64,000 nt of DNA from Schistosoma mansoni (GCF_000237925.1 NC_031495.1:11633852-11697851), one strand, 5' to 3'; shown: positions 22,155 through 34,372, counted from the stretch's first letter. A program made the numbers and translations. The notes: a model not told the origin generated them from the letters alone.

Positions 22155-25100
22155 ATGTTTTATTTTATATTATTATTATCATTATTATTGAACATTGTCT
22201 ATAACTATGAATTAAATCCATTGAAGAATGAACATATTGAACCGTTATTTGAAAAATTGATCAAATATGTAAATCAGAATGTAAGTAGTTTGTAAACTAT
22301 TCTTTATTTTAAATTCACTTAGTATTGTTTGTTTGAATCTTCTCATTGATGTTTAGGACTGCAACTGGTCAGTCCCTTATTGGCATATGTGCATACTGTG
22401 CGTATTACCTCGATATAGCCTAAATTCACAAGCATGTTAAGCAAAGATGGATAGTGGCTATCAGAGGAATCCAGGTTGCGCGTTTCGTCCTATTTGGGAC
22501 TCGTCAGTTGGATGTACTTGCATTTGAGTTGATGTTCACTCTGGGACTCGAACCCAGTACCTTTCGCTTCAAACGTCATCGCGTTATCCACTCAACTATT
22601 GAGTCCTGAGTCCCAGAGTGAACATCAACTCTGAGATGCAGGTACATCCGGCTGACAAGTCCCAAATAGGATGAAACACGCGTCCTGGATTCCACTGCTA
22701 GTCACTATCCATCTTTGCTTACTATTCTTTATTTTATTTCTTTTTAAGTAATATAGTAATTTGAACGAATCATATAAACAACATTAAAATCAAACTGTGA
22801 ATCCGTAGAATGATTATAGTTCATTAAGTGTTCAAGTATAGAACTCCTAACTACTTTCCTATCACCCTTGTAGAACCAAACTAGGATATGTTCTCATATC
22901 GAAGTTGAAAGCGGGCGCTATCTACGGCCAATGTACCTTGCTCCATAAGAGCAGGTGAACTGGTGTTGGATACGAAGAAGTCTAGGTAGATTTGAACGAA
23001 TCATATAAACAACCTTAAACTCAAACTGTGGATCCGTAGAATGATTACAGTTGACTGTAATTCATTAATAATTATTGTATAATCTGATTAACCAATTTAT
23101 CATTAACAATATGACAATAATAGACAATTGTATTGCTTCAGTTTAATTAATGATACATCCTATACTGATTAACTGTTTGTTTTGTCCACTGATTACACTG
23201 ATTTTAGAAAAAGTAGTTTTTAAAAATTATCTCTTTGAATTTGAAGTAACATTTGTATTTAAAATCTGATAGTTCTAATCTTAATTTCATAAGTAATTGG
23301 GCATCAGGAACTGTTGAATAGTGGTAAGATTGAAAATAAACGTTTGTACTTATAGATTATTATTTATTAGTTAAATTCATTAGTCAATTAAAGCTAGACC
23401 ATCATAGAAGTGAGATTTGAATCCTGAGAGATAGTGGATGCGAACTGCTGAAGAGTCCCATACTAGGATGAAAGGGCTGTACAGTGCTTCCAGCTTTTCC
23501 ATAGTAGTCTAGCTTTAATTAACTCATAAATTCAACTATTAAATTACTATAATATCCACAAAACCCCATTCTGATAATATTATTTATTAATCAACTCTTT
23601 ACAATCATACATTTTATATATAGAACCATAATCTCTAATATCATCTTATCCATCATTCCAACTATTTTTAGCCAGGATTTGGATGGAAAGCAGGAATTAA
23701 TAGTCGTTTCAGAAATTTAAAAGATACTAAAAAATTATTCAAAAATAACATTAAAATTAAGGATTTAGGTGGGAAACGAATTCAAACTATTTCCCATAGA
23801 AATGTGAATATGGTTATTCCTCATACATTTGATGCAAGAGATCATTGGGTGAACTGTTCAACTATCAAACAAATTCATGATGAATGTTGCTGTAGAGCAG
23901 ATTGGGTAAGTCTGAAAAAGTATCTCATCTTTCTTTATATAAATGCTTATAAATGAAGTGTTCATTTATCAGTGTGAAAGTGTAATTACCAGTAAACTTT
24001 GAAGAAGGACAAATCTTGATCTGGACATGACAAATATAAAACATTGGTTCAGTAGCTAGCCATGAAAACTGTTACTTTAAGGACAACTTTGCCTAGACAA
24101 GAAGCGTACATTTTTACTTCTTTGTACACCACATAATCCATTTATCGTTAAATTAAGATCTTTTTAGTAAGCTATGGGTAGAGTAGCTAGATTTGAGTGG
24201 AACACTTCTTTGCTTCCAATTGATTAATCATTTCTTCTCAAAGGTTTAAAATGGTGTAGGACTTATTTTACATACAGATATCTATTTCAAACACGTTCCA
24301 TAACACTGTTTAACCGCATAGTTTGGGGTTAGCAACTGTTATAAGAATAGGTAAAACTTGATCAGTAATATATTATCTGTTTCTCAAATATAAATTACAA
24401 TAATTAGTACAAAACTACTCAGTAAATATAGTTGTGAAACATTATTTCACCTCTTCATTGTTTTCATCACAACTGGTACATCTACCGTACGTTTTACTCA
24501 TTATGTTCAGTTATGTAATCTATTCCATTTTTGTTCACTAACTCATAGTCTACCTTGATCAGTTTAGTGGTTTCATATATGCACATTAATATTACTGTAT
24601 ATTAAAGTCTGATGAATACAAGTTTTATTGATTGGTAATTAAATAAAGACAGATCACACCAAGGTTAGAATGAGACTGAGTGGTGTGCATCTAAACAGAT
24701 GTTATTGATCACTTAATTTATGGACTATAGCTAACAAATGAGATGTTTGTTTAGAGGATGTGAAACTCCACTTTGAATGAATTGTTTCCATAAATATTGA
24801 TTGATCAGTACTGTTTTACAAAAGATAAAAACCAAAGATATTTTACCCAGTAAATTTATTAGTAACTTTTTGAGTGATTTTAATATAAAACAACTAAGTA
24901 AACTCACTTAGTATTGTTTGTTTGAATCTTCCCATTGATGCTTAGAACTGCAACTGGTTGAACATCAACTCTGAGATGCAGGTACATCCAGCTGACGAGT
25001 CCCAGATAGGACGAAACGCACATCCTGGATTCCACTGCTAGCCACTATACATCTTTGTTTATAACTAAGTAAAATGTTTCATTCATTGGAACTTTGACGT

Positions 25101-28100
25101 TTTCATGGCTAAAATGAAATCTGTAACAAGATTGTAACTACTGTCCACTAGTATTCATATATTGGTCTCAGGAATTTTTTCCGTTATTTCTTTAACTACT
25201 TTGAGATGATCCATAGCGTCCATCACCAGACATTTAATCTTACAACAAAGTCAGTAACTAAAAATAAGGAGGAAACTACACTCCCTCATTTCTATGGCAA
25301 AAGTATGTACGATAAGGAAATGAAATAAATATTATGAATTAATTTGAATCTCTTGTTGCTTTTATTGTTTTATTTGTATAATCAGTAGATTGTTCCCTGA
25401 CTTTTCTTGGCTTCTATCTGTTTACTTTAGAAATGTTCTCAGTAATTAAACTGAGAATTTTTTTGTTTGAAGCAATTTGTTTCCATACTTCGCATTCATA
25501 TTACTCTATCTGTCAAGTGATAAGTGCAGATTCACATTACTTACTTGAAAGCTGTTTCTCATTAAAGATAGTCAATGATTACTGAACAGATGTTTCAATC
25601 CAGTCCAAGACTCTTCCGAATGTAAATCAATGCTTCTTATACCAACATACTCAGGATCATCATGATTCGATGTGAATATGATACTATTCAGTTAGTTAGT
25701 TATACTACGACAGTTCACTTTTTCCTAAGTTCAGTCTGTTACAAAACTACATCGACGAAACAGTTAGTTCGTTATATATATATATAAATTATGATAATCA
25801 GTCGATACATTTACAAGCTCTTATGAAAAGGCTGATACATATTATTGTATGTATAAAAGATAACTCTTAAAAGGCTCTTGAAAAAGTTTGGTCTGAAAAG
25901 TTGTTCACCTTAAAATATAGTAGGAAGTATTAGGGTAAATTAAGCTCAAAGAAACTACATTGTTTAGCATTTGAAAAATAAAATTTGTGATCAAGTACAA
26001 CTAATCAATTGTTCATTTCTTTTTATATTATGGTAAAAACATAATGATTATGTGTTTGAGAATTTAGAGGTTTTAAGACGCTTGTCTAAACGCCCAACCA
26101 CACAACTGAAATCCTGATGAAATCCAAGTTCAAAACGAAGATTTATTGAGAAAACGGTTTAACATTACAAAATATGTGTGGATTACCTTCAAATAACTAC
26201 TCTTAAGTTATCTGTTTCAGTTAATTTATCTGTATATATAGAAGAGAAAATGTGTTTTACGATAATTACAACATACGATAGAGTAAATAACAACTGGTAG
26301 CTGTGTCTAACATCAATAATAACTATCGATAAATGAAGACAAATGACACACAAATCCGAAAGCTGTTAAGATCAAAAAACGGCAATTGTTTGCTATAAGT
26401 GTTGAGAGAATATGATTACGATAATAAATAAAGTGACTGTTACTAGTTTGTATAAACACTCAGGACTATTACACGATCACATATCCTCAAAAGTTTTTAG
26501 AACAAACAAGTTACTGAATATTGACAAGTAGTATAAACAATACACAAAAAAAGGAGTTGAATACGCAGAACATAAAGACAATGAAAACGAACTTAACAAT
26601 TATACGGTCACATGAGAAAGAAAAGGTACTATAATGAAAATACGTTGTTAATTACTAAGACCAAACAGTAAGCAAATTATTTTCCGGAAATAGGTCATAC
26701 TACTTATATCTATTCTTAATGTGCTTGACACAACAGTGTACTAACTGAAATGTCGCCACTATGAAAAATAGGAAAATTTAATGTCATTGGTTTTTGTAGA
26801 TTGATGACTATTTTGTTAACACCAACTGCGCAGTGACTGTATTTTGATGCGTTAATTTCCAGTTAGGCTAACTATTTTGTGACTTGACAGACAGATGGTA
26901 AATTAGCGTACCAAAATTTGTAGTAGTGTTTATATTTCAAAGAAATGCTAAATTCAAAGCTGACTTGTATATTATAGATGCCGTAATTCCTTGCTTAAAT
27001 TTTTTATTTTAAAAATTCTGCTATTTTACTACAGGCATTCGCAACTGTCAACTCAATTAGTGACAGAATTTGCATTTATTCAAATGGTAGACTTTCTGCA
27101 CAACTAAGTGCTCGTAATGTCATAAGCTGTGGTTTTAGCCCAGGGTGTTTTCATGGTAATGAATTAGAAGTTTTAGTGTACTGGATTGTAAATGGTATTG
27201 TTACCGGTGGATCATATGAAGATCAAAGTGGCTGTCAACCTTATCCTTTTTCAAGATATCCTGAGTGTAAAGACGTGAATTATGAGTTCCCGCCGTGTAC
27301 GAACGAATGTCAAGATGGTTATAACAAGACATACGAAGACGATAAGTTTTATGGTAAGAATATTTAACAGGTGATATTTACTACTTAAATTTAAAAGAAT
27401 ACATCGTTTAAAAAGGGGTAAATAATTCACGTTTTCCAGTAATCACTTCTCAGTTTGGTTTCACTTTTATGTATCATTACCATATGTAGCCTAGATTTAG
27501 ACTGAACTGTTTTAAAACCTATGACTTTGGTTAATAAAGCTTATAACTGTCACTTAATAAAATTCCATTGGATGGATGGGATATATTGGTGTAATATTAT
27601 CCATTCAAATATTCGTTAATAACCAAAACTTATATGGAAAATTAATATGACTACAAAATATATACCATCAAATATCTTATTTCTATGTACCATTTGTGAA
27701 GTTTACTTTGTTAAGAAGATGCTAGGTTATCTAGTTTTGTAAATAGGTGATAGTTCTTTTTGTAGTAATAGTTACGAGTACAAATCCTATCATGACATTT
27801 GCCACTTAAAGTTTGTTAACGTTATCGTGTGTCTTAAAGTCACAATGTTTATTACATATGCACTTGTCTTACGTTAAGTATCAAGTTTTCTTCTGGACTG
27901 CTGCCTTCTGGTTGGATTCTATCATTGGGGTTTATTGTTGAAGAGTTGTGTATCATTTATCGCCCTATCAACTTAGCAATGAATTTTATTTTCATTAATT
28001 AATATAGATCCGTACCGAACCTAGTCTAAAGGAATGATATATATTAAATTCATTCAACTTAAGTTTGATTACTTCTTTATATATGGTTTCCTGATGTTAA

Positions 28101-29626
28101 CAATCCATATGTTAGATATTTTTCTGTCCAATACATTGTATAACTTTTCTATTTGCTATGAATTCCTTGAAGAAGTTGATGTTGTTGGGACTATCAGACT
28201 GATTGTAAGGATTACTAAGCTAACTTTGAACTTGTATTTTGTTAGTCGAATGTCTAGTGGCAGTGCCTAGCGAAAAATTTATTACTTTCTAAATGTTAAT
28301 ATTTGTATGTAAATGTATGATACTTTAAAGTATTTAACATATTTAAATTTGATTATCTAGACAGAATGTATGATGGTTACTCCAGGGAAATAGAAGTGTT
28401 GATGTGTCAGTTTTATTATAGTCGATTAAAGTTAACCCTTACCATTTACTTAACTAAGTGCTTTCATATTAAACATACTCAGTTATTACCTCACTAACCC
28501 AACACTTTTAGCAAGAGACAGGACAATAACCAAGATCTATTAGTCGTAAATGGCGGACTTAAGATACGTTGGGAGTGAATTAACTGTACTCAATGAGATT
28601 GGATGATAGTCACGTTACATCAGAAATTGATTGAAGTTGAAATGGTACCATCAAACGTCAACCAAGCAGCTCTAACAGCTGTTGATGTAAACCGTCAGCT
28701 TGATAATAATAATAAATCAACAGATCGATAAGAAGAAACTACTAACTATAAACGAAATGACCTGAAGATAAATATACTAAGCGTTAAACGATAAAGTAAT
28801 CAACATAAGAAAAGAGGATAGTGTAGGAACCACTGCCTATTAACTAGCTAAAATAAAATAAACCTCACTAATTGCTTATTAACTGTAGTCAAATTCCAAT
28901 TTTTTGTGAAGATGCATTATAGATGAAGTATGAAACTGTTTTAAAATCTCTCCTCATGAAAAATCAAGTCAAATGAATAATGAAATAACAAGAGCATCAA
29001 CAGTTTGAAACGAGTATTGATCACCATGAAATTGAAACTTTCAATGTATCAAATGTTCAACGATTCGCATAGGGCGACAAAACAGATTCAGAATGAACTA
29101 ACAACTCAGACAGTATAAATATAACGAACCAGTAAATAAATTTGTTTATTTTGAAGAATTGGCTAACATTAAGTCACGAAGCGTCAGAAATACAATTTTT
29201 CTACCCATTGGGATATAATAATACATTTTTATCGTTTTAAAAGTATTAACCAGTTGTTTGGGAATCCCAATACTAATAATTATTATCTAATGTTGGTTAG
29301 GTGAAAAAATTTACAATGTTTATGCTGATCAAGAGGATATTCAAAAAGAAATTTTAATGAATGGTCCGGTCATAGCAAGTATTTTAGTAAAAGTAGATTT
29401 TTTGGTCTATAAATCAGGAGTTTATTTTCCAACACCTAAATCAAGTAATTTAGGTTGGATAAATTTACGAATAATTGGTTGGGGTTATGAAGGAAAAACA
29501 CCTTATTGGTTGTGTGCGAATTCGTGGAGTAAAGAATGGGGTGAAAATGGATATGTAAAAGTTCGACGTGGAGTACAAGCAGGTTATATTGAGTCATATG
29601 TTAGAGCACCAATTCCAAAAATATAG
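22155..29626 (+). CDS. Cathepsin B-like protein, catalytically dead, four exons
   Basis: Exons 22155-22280, 23672-23905, 27035-27353 and 29301-29626 join in frame with GT-AG introns to give about 334 residues, the usual length for preprocathepsin B. Residues 1-17 form a hydrophobic signal peptide (MFYFILLLSLLLNIVYNYE), followed by a propeptide and a papain-fold domain starting near FDARDHW. Known family members are C1A cysteine proteases of the fluke gut. Here the active-site segment reads CCCRADWAF: Asp119 is in place of the catalytic Cys, and Glu in place of the oxyanion Gln. The His motif reads GWINLRIIGWG, with Ile or Trp instead of His. Only Asn300 (ANSW) remains. The occluding-loop His pair is also gone (PECKDVNYEFPPC). 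There is no stop or frameshift, so this is more likely a pseudoenzyme than a pseudogene. Confidence 0.9.
22318..22726. mobile_element. Sm-alpha SINE fold-back in cathepsin-like intron 1
   Basis: A full reverse unit (22318-22612) meets a forward unit (22613-22726) at GAGTCCTGAG|TCCCAGAGTG. The reverse tRNA-like head shows GGGACTCGAACCCAGTACC. Both ribozymes are defective: the reverse one has AAC instead of GTC at the cleavage site, and the forward one has CTGACAA instead of CTGACGA. It lies just downstream of exon 1. Confidence 0.8.
23378..23575 (+). mobile_element. SINE-2 fold-back, decayed, in intron 1
   Basis: A short reverse tail (AGTCAATTAAAGCTAGACCA) is followed by a forward ribozyme block and tail. 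The ribozyme reads CTGAAGAGTCCC...GGATGAAAGGGCTGTACAGTG, with GTA where the GTC triplet should be, so it is unlikely to cleave. It ends CCACAAAACCCCATTCTGAT, about 100 bp before exon 2. Confidence 0.7.
24905..25068 (+). mobile_element. Sm-alpha SINE fragment with near-intact hammerhead
   Basis: A short reverse tail (CTTAGTATTGTTTGTTTGAA to about 24958) joins a forward ribozyme region. The ribozyme has ACATCCAG, CTGACGA (24992-24998), GTCC/GGAC, GAAA (25013-25016) and cleavage triplet ATC, followed by CTGGAT. ATC is a permitted NUH triplet, but stem III is reduced to one pair. It lies in intron 2 of the cathepsin-like gene. Confidence 0.75.
25069..27034. other. Remainder of cathepsin-like intron 2
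   Basis: AT-rich intron sequence with a short TA run near 25769. No gene or recognised element was seen. Confidence 0.5.
27354..29300. other. Cathepsin-like intron 3
   Basis: AT-rich intron between GTAAGA and TTAG boundaries. The 78-codon open frame at 28034-28270 lacks family resemblance or splice context and looks like chance. No known mobile element was seen. Confidence 0.5.
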
Positions 29627-30689
29627 ACAATATTCTATATGTGAATTCAGACTTTTATCTATTAATTATTAATAATTACTTCCGAATTCCTTCCCACTCT
29701 TTAATTTACAATGTGTTATGTTCTGCCTTCGTCAGATTCGGATGCAGATATATATATCCTTGAGATATATCAACTACAACATTAACGAAGTGCATTATCA
29801 GGTTCATCTAATCATATACCTTGTTTATAATTCCATCTTGAGCTTTGTCTTGAACATAGATATTTGATATGGCTAGTTTCAAACAGCCTATCACAATGAA
29901 ATTACTATTTATTTTAGTCTAAATCAAAGACCTTTGTTATAACATCTTCAATATGCGTGTATATCAAATGTTGATATATTAAAACATGTGTATCATATCA
30001 CTTCACTTCTCAAAACCTTCATTTATCACCTGCTTTGAAATAGAATAACATAACTGACGTTAATCAAAATCTTATTTTGTGAGTACGTTGAACCACACAA
30101 TTGATTCTATGGGCTCGGTTACATGTTGACTGCAACAGTATGTTAGTTTAGAAATTTAAAACTTGCTCTAAAAATGTACTATCATTAGATTAAAATAACC
30201 AGTATGTCCCTATAATCTAACTTTGGAGTACACGTTAAGCCAAGTGGTTATAGATTAAAGTGAAATCAAGGAGGAAATACATATTTGGGGTTACCGAAAG
30301 ACAGTGACGGTTAGGTATCCGTGCTTGTGCGGAACATAGATGTTTGATGACCATTTAGGATGATTCGTATTAAATTTTCCAGAACAGCTGTAACGTAAAA
30401 AGAAACACGACACAAAAATTTACACAGGATACCTAATGTCAAGGGTTGAATTTTTACACCCTCTCTGAGGATCTAACAGGAAGAGACTGACAATAGCTAA
30501 AGGTATATCAATGATAGCAATAAATCTAGAAAGTAAGAAAAGGCATCATCAATATCATTAGACACTGTAGCAGACTATAGATCGTGACAAAAATCATCAA
30601 GTAATAGTTTTACGAGTAGTAACACTCATATAATTTAAGCGGTAGTTAGAGCAAGTTATCCGATCGATGGAAACCGTCTCATTTTATTT
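29627..30689. other. Intergenic DNA after the cathepsin-like gene
   Basis: Holds the 3' UTR of the cathepsin-like gene. I could not choose a polyadenylation signal. No other gene or element was identified. Confidence 0.4.
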
Positions 30690-31440
30690 AATATGCATAC
30701 ATTCTGGCACAACTCTAGATCAAACGTGTTAGCGCCATACAACTAGACAGATAACAACAGAAATAACTAGGAGGGACTACAATAAAAGCCTGAACAAGAA
30801 GGATGTATGGTAGAGGATACGGTTCAAATGAAGAGCTAACCAAGAAGGACGTCTTACAACTTAATGAGTTCCTCATACTTTATGAAGAATCTAGAAAAGT
30901 GCGGTTGAATTCCCGCTGACGTCTAATTAGATCCATGTCCGACAATCCTTTAAGCCAGAGTTGCAGTCTCTATCACCCTAAAACTTGGAGTCGTACCAGC
31001 TCTGTACAACTATTTTTCATACCACAGTGCCATCATTTGAGCCGATCATCTCTTTTTTCACTCAGTACAAACATCCAGATATAATGCACGACGTGGAGGC
31101 CGCTGGAATGACATTCGTAAAACATGTCAAGGCCACCAAAGTCGACGGTTTCAAGATGGTAAAACCAACCCAATTATCGTTGCCAAACTCGAACACATTG
31201 CTGAATCCCGGAATTAACATGGCGCCGAGACCGGATATCAGCGATCCTTTGGAGATGACGATGACCAGACACGGAGAGTCGCCTAGCAACTTCAACTCGG
31301 AGGCCACGTCTCCCAACATGTAGCAGAACTGCTCCCAAACAGCACGTTGTAAACCTGATCTTCTACAAACGAACTATAATCACGATGATGCCAAAGATGA
31401 CTCAGATCAGCATAAGTCGCTCTCACTATACGTAGATTGA
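30690..31440 (-). other. Unrecognised island, possible gene relic
   Basis: The part at about 30985-31330 is richer in G and C than its surroundings and is open on both strands: plus 31323 frame of 112 codons, and minus 85 codons from 31319. The minus-strand peptide (GDVASELKLLGDSPCLVIVI...NVFEFGNDNWVGF) reads like a folded-protein fragment. A further piece lies upstream in another frame (HRDYSSFVEDQVYNVLFG), suggesting a frameshifted relic, and an AATAAA on that strand occurs near 30690. I cannot name the family. A decayed retrocopy or transposon ORF fits best. Confidence 0.35.
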
Positions 31441-32179
31441 TTTCGCTTGTCATGTCATCACAAACACAAACAACTGTTTAAGTACACAAACTTTTCCATT
31501 ACTTTTAATGGGACACAAAAAGTGAGTGTAGGCGCAGGTTCCAGCCAGTCTCACAAAAGTGTTTTGAATTTAGCAGCAAATTATATGCTTCACTTATGAA
31601 TACTAACTACCAACTGATTAAGTGTAATTTCCGTAGTTTGTTTAACAATAGACAGTAAGACATCATCCACGTACTTTCGTTAGGAAACTGTATGCATAAG
31701 ATAAAAGAGAAATTGAACTAATTGAAACTTGGAATATAATAGTTTTTTTATATAAATAACGATGAATATACAAGAAACAGATACAGGAGATTGATATATT
31801 ACGAGTGAAGAATTACATATTACTACACAAGGTATATATATATATATAATCATATGGTACAGTAAATACATATCTCTTTCAAAGAAATACATAACGAGAG
31901 ATCATTTGCTCTTATGTTTTTTTTTCTTTAAAGGTGGACAAATTGATAGAAAATTAGGATTGGATACATTCATATTAGTTAGAACAGTATATAATCGATT
32001 AATTGAATTGTTCCGTTCATACATTGAAAGGCATAATTCATCGACTAAAAATCACAATAATTGTAAAACAAAGGAACAACAACATAATTAAAGATGTAAA
32101 AAAAGACAAAGTAATTATTATAGGATATCAAATAAAAGAAAATCTCTAAGTAGTTAACGATGATAAGAGTTAAGAATGT
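31441..32179. other. Intergenic DNA, no gene supported
   Basis: Contains a TA run near 31828-31847. The open frame at 31906-32091 follows a good pyrimidine tract and TAAAG, but no partner exon, start or family could be supported. Confidence 0.35.
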
Positions 32180-32184
32180 AGTTG

Positions 32185-32695
32185 TGTTATATCCCGATAA
32201 CATTAGTGAATCGTAACTTTGGGATCCATTTATGGACCCATATTATGCATATACTTTTTATCGTATATTTGCTAAATAATTAAACTATTCATATTCATGT
32301 TCCTTTCATTGTGAGCTTTATTTTGATCCTATTATTGTACGATTTACCATTCCTGAGTTATACCCAGTCTATTAGTTACTGCTCCCCCTATTCGCAGCCA
32401 CATTTGGCCAACTCTTGTACAAATATTATTTTCTATTTTATTGGTACGTTGTGGTCAGTCTGTTTGGTATATAAACTCAGTATGTTTGAAATACAATGAT
32501 TCATACCACAGAGAATGTTATTGGTGTTCTGAGCTTAACTGGCTGGGTTAGGTGGAAGCAGGATCGATAAGCGCTCTAGACTGCTCGTATGGTTTTCGTG
32601 TGTCACTGTTCCAATCGATAATTCGCTGCTCCCTGATTGGCGGTCTTATCAAGTCACACATTAACTAGGCATCCACTCGGCCACAAGATATAACA
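32185..32695 (+). mobile_element. Solo LTR, family B (511 bp) with 5-bp TSD
   Basis: Starts TGTTATATC and ends GATATAACA, perfectly inverted 9-bp ends. The direct repeat AGTTG flanks it at 32180-32184 and 32696-32700. It aligns with the opposite-strand copy at 15429-15932. TG...CA ends plus a 5-bp target duplication identify an LTR left by recombination between the two LTRs of an inserted element, probably gypsy-type. No internal sequence remains. Confidence 0.8.
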
Positions 32696-33117
32696 AGTTG
32701 GTAATTTATGCACACTTTAATTTCTAATCATTGGATTTGTACGTTGAAATGTAGATTAAGATGCAAACACGTATTTACTCACATAATAATGATAATAACA
32801 ATAATAACGCAAATTAACTATCAAGTACAAATTCGTGTGTTCAGTTTAGTGAAATTACGCGTCTACTATAAAATGAATTAGGTAGAATCGAGTTTAAACC
32901 AGTCACCTACCTACTACTACTGGTTAACTGGTGAATAATTTAGTCGTTAAGCTGTTGTACTTATTTAAATTATAGTATTTCTGATTATTTCCCTGATTAT
33001 ATATTCCATACATGGATAAATTAAACGTAGGGAAGTAAAAAAAGTTTAAAAACACTGACAATAATGAATTTTATCAAATTTATCAGATATTACTTATTAA
33101 TGATGGAATATTTCCCT

Positions 33118-33639
33118 TTTATTTATTTATTTAAACACATAAATATTGGTACAAGGAAGCACCAGATACATATGCGCCTCACAAATCTCATTTGACTTGT
33201 GTGAGGGCTGTGATAATGCTCAGGTGCCCAAACTGAAGCAGGTGGTTTTCATAGGAGGCCACATCCGGAGCCTTTGACCTAAAGGTCTAACCCACAAGAC
33301 AGTGGAGCATCATGAGGAGATGCAGTCCCATGGTAGCCGGTGACCAACGATTGATTCATACGCCATTTGTTTCATCAGGATACTAGAGCCCATGTACACC
33401 ATTGATTTGGAATCAGGGTTTTCCAACTCCTCTAGGTGGACTTTCCGTGTCCACCAACCCGGTTAAAGCGCCAAACATTCGCTTTTCGTCCTCTCAATTT
33501 CGTAAACAACACCCCCGTCGGGAGAAGGCAGTGAGTAGGACTTCCCTGGCAGAGGCTACATACGCGTGGCCATATGAGAGCATTTCGAGAGGGAGAGCAG
33601 ACTCTCCCCACTCTCGGCCGTACCAGGGCATTTGGGGGC
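33118..33639 (-). mobile_element. Short non-LTR element, AAATA-type tail, 11-bp TSD
   Basis: Flanked by AATATTTCCCT at 33107-33117 and 33640-33650. On the minus strand it runs from TGCCCCCAAATGCCCTGGTA to a tail of AAATA repeats. The first 200 bp are unusually GC-rich. A 5'-truncated relative lies at 63616-63935 with a different target duplication. The variable-length duplication and A-rich repeat tail indicate target-primed reverse transcription. No RT motif is seen, so it is a SINE-like element or the 3' end of an unrecognised LINE. Confidence 0.75.
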
Positions 33640-34224
33640 AATATTTCCCTAGTTGTATATTATACAATTTGATAATATTATATATATGCTTGAAAAGTCT
33701 CTGTATTCTAATATATGTAACACCTTTTAAAAAATAACCTGTAGATACTGTGTGTTTTTAGGAGGAAAATCAGTAAGTCTTGTTTTAAAACAAGCTGACA
33801 ATTTTACAAGAGATGAAATATAAATTCAAGATAGGAGGAAGATGCTGAGATAAGTAGACAGGTTAATACATCATTTACAATCGCTACATTATGATATTTT
33901 CAACAAACAGATCTTACAGAGAGGTATATCCATTGGTAAAGACATTAATTTGAATAATTCGTTTTTATGATGGTATACATGAACTATAGATCCGTTCAAT
34001 GAAAACGTCTAATTTTTATGCTCAACTTTATTTATGATGTTAAAATGTAAGTAAATGCACATCCTGAAAACGATAATTGTACTTGTGTAAAATATTGAAA
34101 TTATTGTGTGTCAAATGAAAACTAGGTGACATAATTCAGAAATTGCTAATACTTTTTCTCATAGTTTTTAACAAGCCATTTGTAATATAACACACTGTTT
34201 GGTCGTAAACTATAAAACAAGCGA

Positions 34225-34372
34225 GGCGAGGTCGTGGATGCGCACTGCTGAGGAGTCCCACAATAGGACGAAATGGTCGTCCAGTGCTTCCATGTTTTCC
34301 TTGGTGGTCTAGCTTCAATTGACTCACGCTTTCAACAATGAAAATATTAAATCTCCACAAAACCCCTTCTGA
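34225..34372 (+). mobile_element. SINE-2, 5'-truncated forward copy
   Basis: Begins near GAGGCGAGGTCGTGGATGCG without the tRNA-like head, contains an intact hammerhead block, and ends with the shared tail and CCACAAAACCCCTTCTGATA. The remaining tail is close to the copy at 19200, suggesting a fairly recent insertion. Confidence 0.75.
34236..34292 (+). ncRNA. Hammerhead ribozyme, SINE-2 type, core intact
   Basis: GGATGCGCACTG (34236-34247), CTGAGGA (34248-34254), stem II GTCC/GGAC (34255-34258 with 34266-34269), GAAA (34270-34273), loop region TGGTC, and cleavage triplet GTC (34279-34281), followed by CAGTG pairing with CACTG. Stem III is A-U plus a U-G pair. All core positions needed for self-cleavage are present. 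Confidence 0.7.

Noticed and set aside
28034-28270. A 78-codon frame in cathepsin-like intron 3.
   Set aside because: It is hydrophobic and AT-driven, without any recognised domain or splice phase matching neighbouring exons.
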